From Gluconacetobacter diazotrophicus PA1 5 (GTDB lineage: Bacteria; Pseudomonadota; Alphaproteobacteria; Acetobacterales; Acetobacteraceae), in NCBI RefSeq assembly GCF_000067045.1, contig NC_010125.1, forward strand, positions 1,974,001 through 2,038,000: a DNA stretch of 64,000 nucleotides, in the 5' to 3' direction. Within the stretch, counting starts at the first letter, position 1, and every line of letters starts with the position of its first letter. The position numbers were made by a program, and so were the translations under genes. Below the pieces are notes generated by a model. It worked only from the letters and a program-made list of their open reading frames with translations. It did not search any database and had not been told where the DNA came from. Of this stretch, positions 63,417-64,000 are shown one piece after another.

Positions 63417-64000
63417 TCAGCCGACGGGACGGGTTGCCGCAAGGCCGCGCATCCGCTCCGCCGTGCGCAGGATCGTCTCGGGCGTCGCGGGCGCGTCCAG
63501 CCGGGGACAGGTGCGGTAGCCATCGATGCTGGCCAGGGCGTCGGATATGGCGTGCAGGACCGCCACCCCATGCACGAAGGGCGGCTCCCCCACCGCCTTG
63601 GACCGGAAGATCGTGTCCTCGCGATTGGGGGCGTGGTCCAGCAGCTTCACCGTGAACCGGCGCGGCCGGTCGGAACAGGCCGGGATCTTGTAGGTGCTGG
63701 GGGCGTGGGTGCGCAGGCGGCCGGACGCGTCCCACACCAGTTCCTCGGTCGTCAGCCAGCCCGCGCCCTGGACGAATCCGCCCTCGATCTGGCCGATATC
63801 GATCGCCGGATTCAGCGATTGTCCGGCATCGTGCAGGATGTCCACCTGTTCGATCCGCGTCTCGCCGGTCAGCAGGTCGATCGCGACCTCGGCGCAGGCG
63901 GCGCCATAGGCGAAATAGAAGAACGGCCGCCCCCGCCCGGTCTCGGCGTTCCACGAGATTTTCGGCGTCTTGTAGAACCCGCTGGAGGACATCGACACCC
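63417..64000 (-). CDS. xdhB: Xanthine dehydrogenase molybdopterin-binding subunit (C-terminal part, 5' cut by window)
   Basis: The last 193 residues of the large subunit; the gene begins right of the window. Seen: STGFYKTP-like SSGFYKTPKISWN, the substrate channel segment FAYGAACAEVAIDLLTGETR, DIGQIEGGFVQGAGWLTTEE, and the catalytic Glu in SKAVGEPPFVHGVAVLHAI (GEPP motif). It hydroxylates hypoxanthine and xanthine to urate. Molybdenum need fits the mop gene elsewhere in the window. FAD/FeS subunit expected upstream, not visible. Confidence 0.95.
   Translation of the reverse strand, partial: VSMSSSGFYKTPKISWNAETGRGRPFFYFAYGAACAEVAIDLLTGETRIEQVDILHDAGQSLNPAIDIGQIEGGFVQGAGWLTTEELVWDASGRLRTHAPSTYKIPACSDRPRRFTVKLLDHAPNREDTIFRSKAVGEPPFVHGVAVLHAISDALASIDGYRTCPRLDAPATPETILRTAERMRGLAATRPVG

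Noticed and set aside
1-64000. CRISPR arrays, phage genes, rRNA operons
   Set aside because: No regularly spaced direct repeats, phage structural genes or rRNA-like sequence were seen on reading either strand.

Overview
This is a GC-rich, gene-dense chromosomal window from an alphaproteobacterium, most likely an acetic acid bacterium (Acetobacteraceae, Gluconacetobacter-like). The placement rests on recalled family resemblance: an E1-beta subunit with its own lipoyl domain, the order pdhA-pdhB-pdhC-lpd-lipA-ratA, an NAD-type isocitrate dehydrogenase of the LeuB-like class, and very high GC with many 4-bp ATGA overlaps. No database search was possible, so the genus is an inference. Both ends cut genes (pdhA on the left, the xanthine dehydrogenase large subunit on the right). 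No rRNA, convincing tRNA or CRISPR array was seen.

Layout. 1-6.4 kb (+): pyruvate dehydrogenase complex, lipoate synthase and a RatA/COQ10-like protein; a long inverted repeat separates lpd from lipA. 6.4-11.6 kb: a small His-rich secreted protein, a molbindin, a globin-coupled chemoreceptor and a TonB-dependent receptor whose upstream region carries two copies of a 16-bp operator-like sequence in inverted orientation. 12-15.7 kb (-): TerC-like membrane protein, lytic transglycosylase, PgpA and CinA-C in one operon. 15.9-23.2 kb (+): purB, an NRDE protein, then purC-purS-(Rap1a-like)-purQ-purL-bolA-grxD ending at a strong terminator. 23.3-29.7 kb: housekeeping genes (YraN, cardiolipin synthase, EEP nuclease, AI-2E transporter family, mercaptopyruvate sulfurtransferase, cystathionine beta-lyase).

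29.7-37 kb is more accessory: a class A beta-lactamase, a ComM-like ATPase, an XRE regulator with a membrane protein and a clear palindromic operator, an acetyltransferase overlapping an NmrA-like gene, and a PadR/HAAS/DUF2807 module. 37-43 kb holds a sulfotransferase gene overlapping the start of a giant glycine-rich autotransporter gene. The autotransporter is broken by a 1044-bp IS481-family element with 25/26 matching terminal repeats and a 6-bp target duplication, so the insertion looks recent. Next to it surE has an in-frame amber codon, a second apparent gene loss. 43.8-52.4 kb: two RadC paralogues (one lacking its metal-binding His pair) around a HAD phosphatase, UvrD/PcrA helicase, a PrmA-like methyltransferase, aminopeptidase P and isocitrate dehydrogenase.

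52.4-64 kb (-) is a purine degradation cluster: xdhB-xdhC-LysR, a flavoprotein of unknown substrate, an AtzG/AtzE/HpxW-like hydrolase set, allantoate amidohydrolase, ureidoglycine-glyoxylate aminotransferase, PuuE-type allantoinase and a UraD-UraH fusion. Together they suggest xanthine -> urate -> (unidentified urate oxidation step) -> allantoin -> allantoate -> ureidoglycine -> oxalurate/oxamate. A good LysR-type T-N11-A box precedes the flavoprotein gene.
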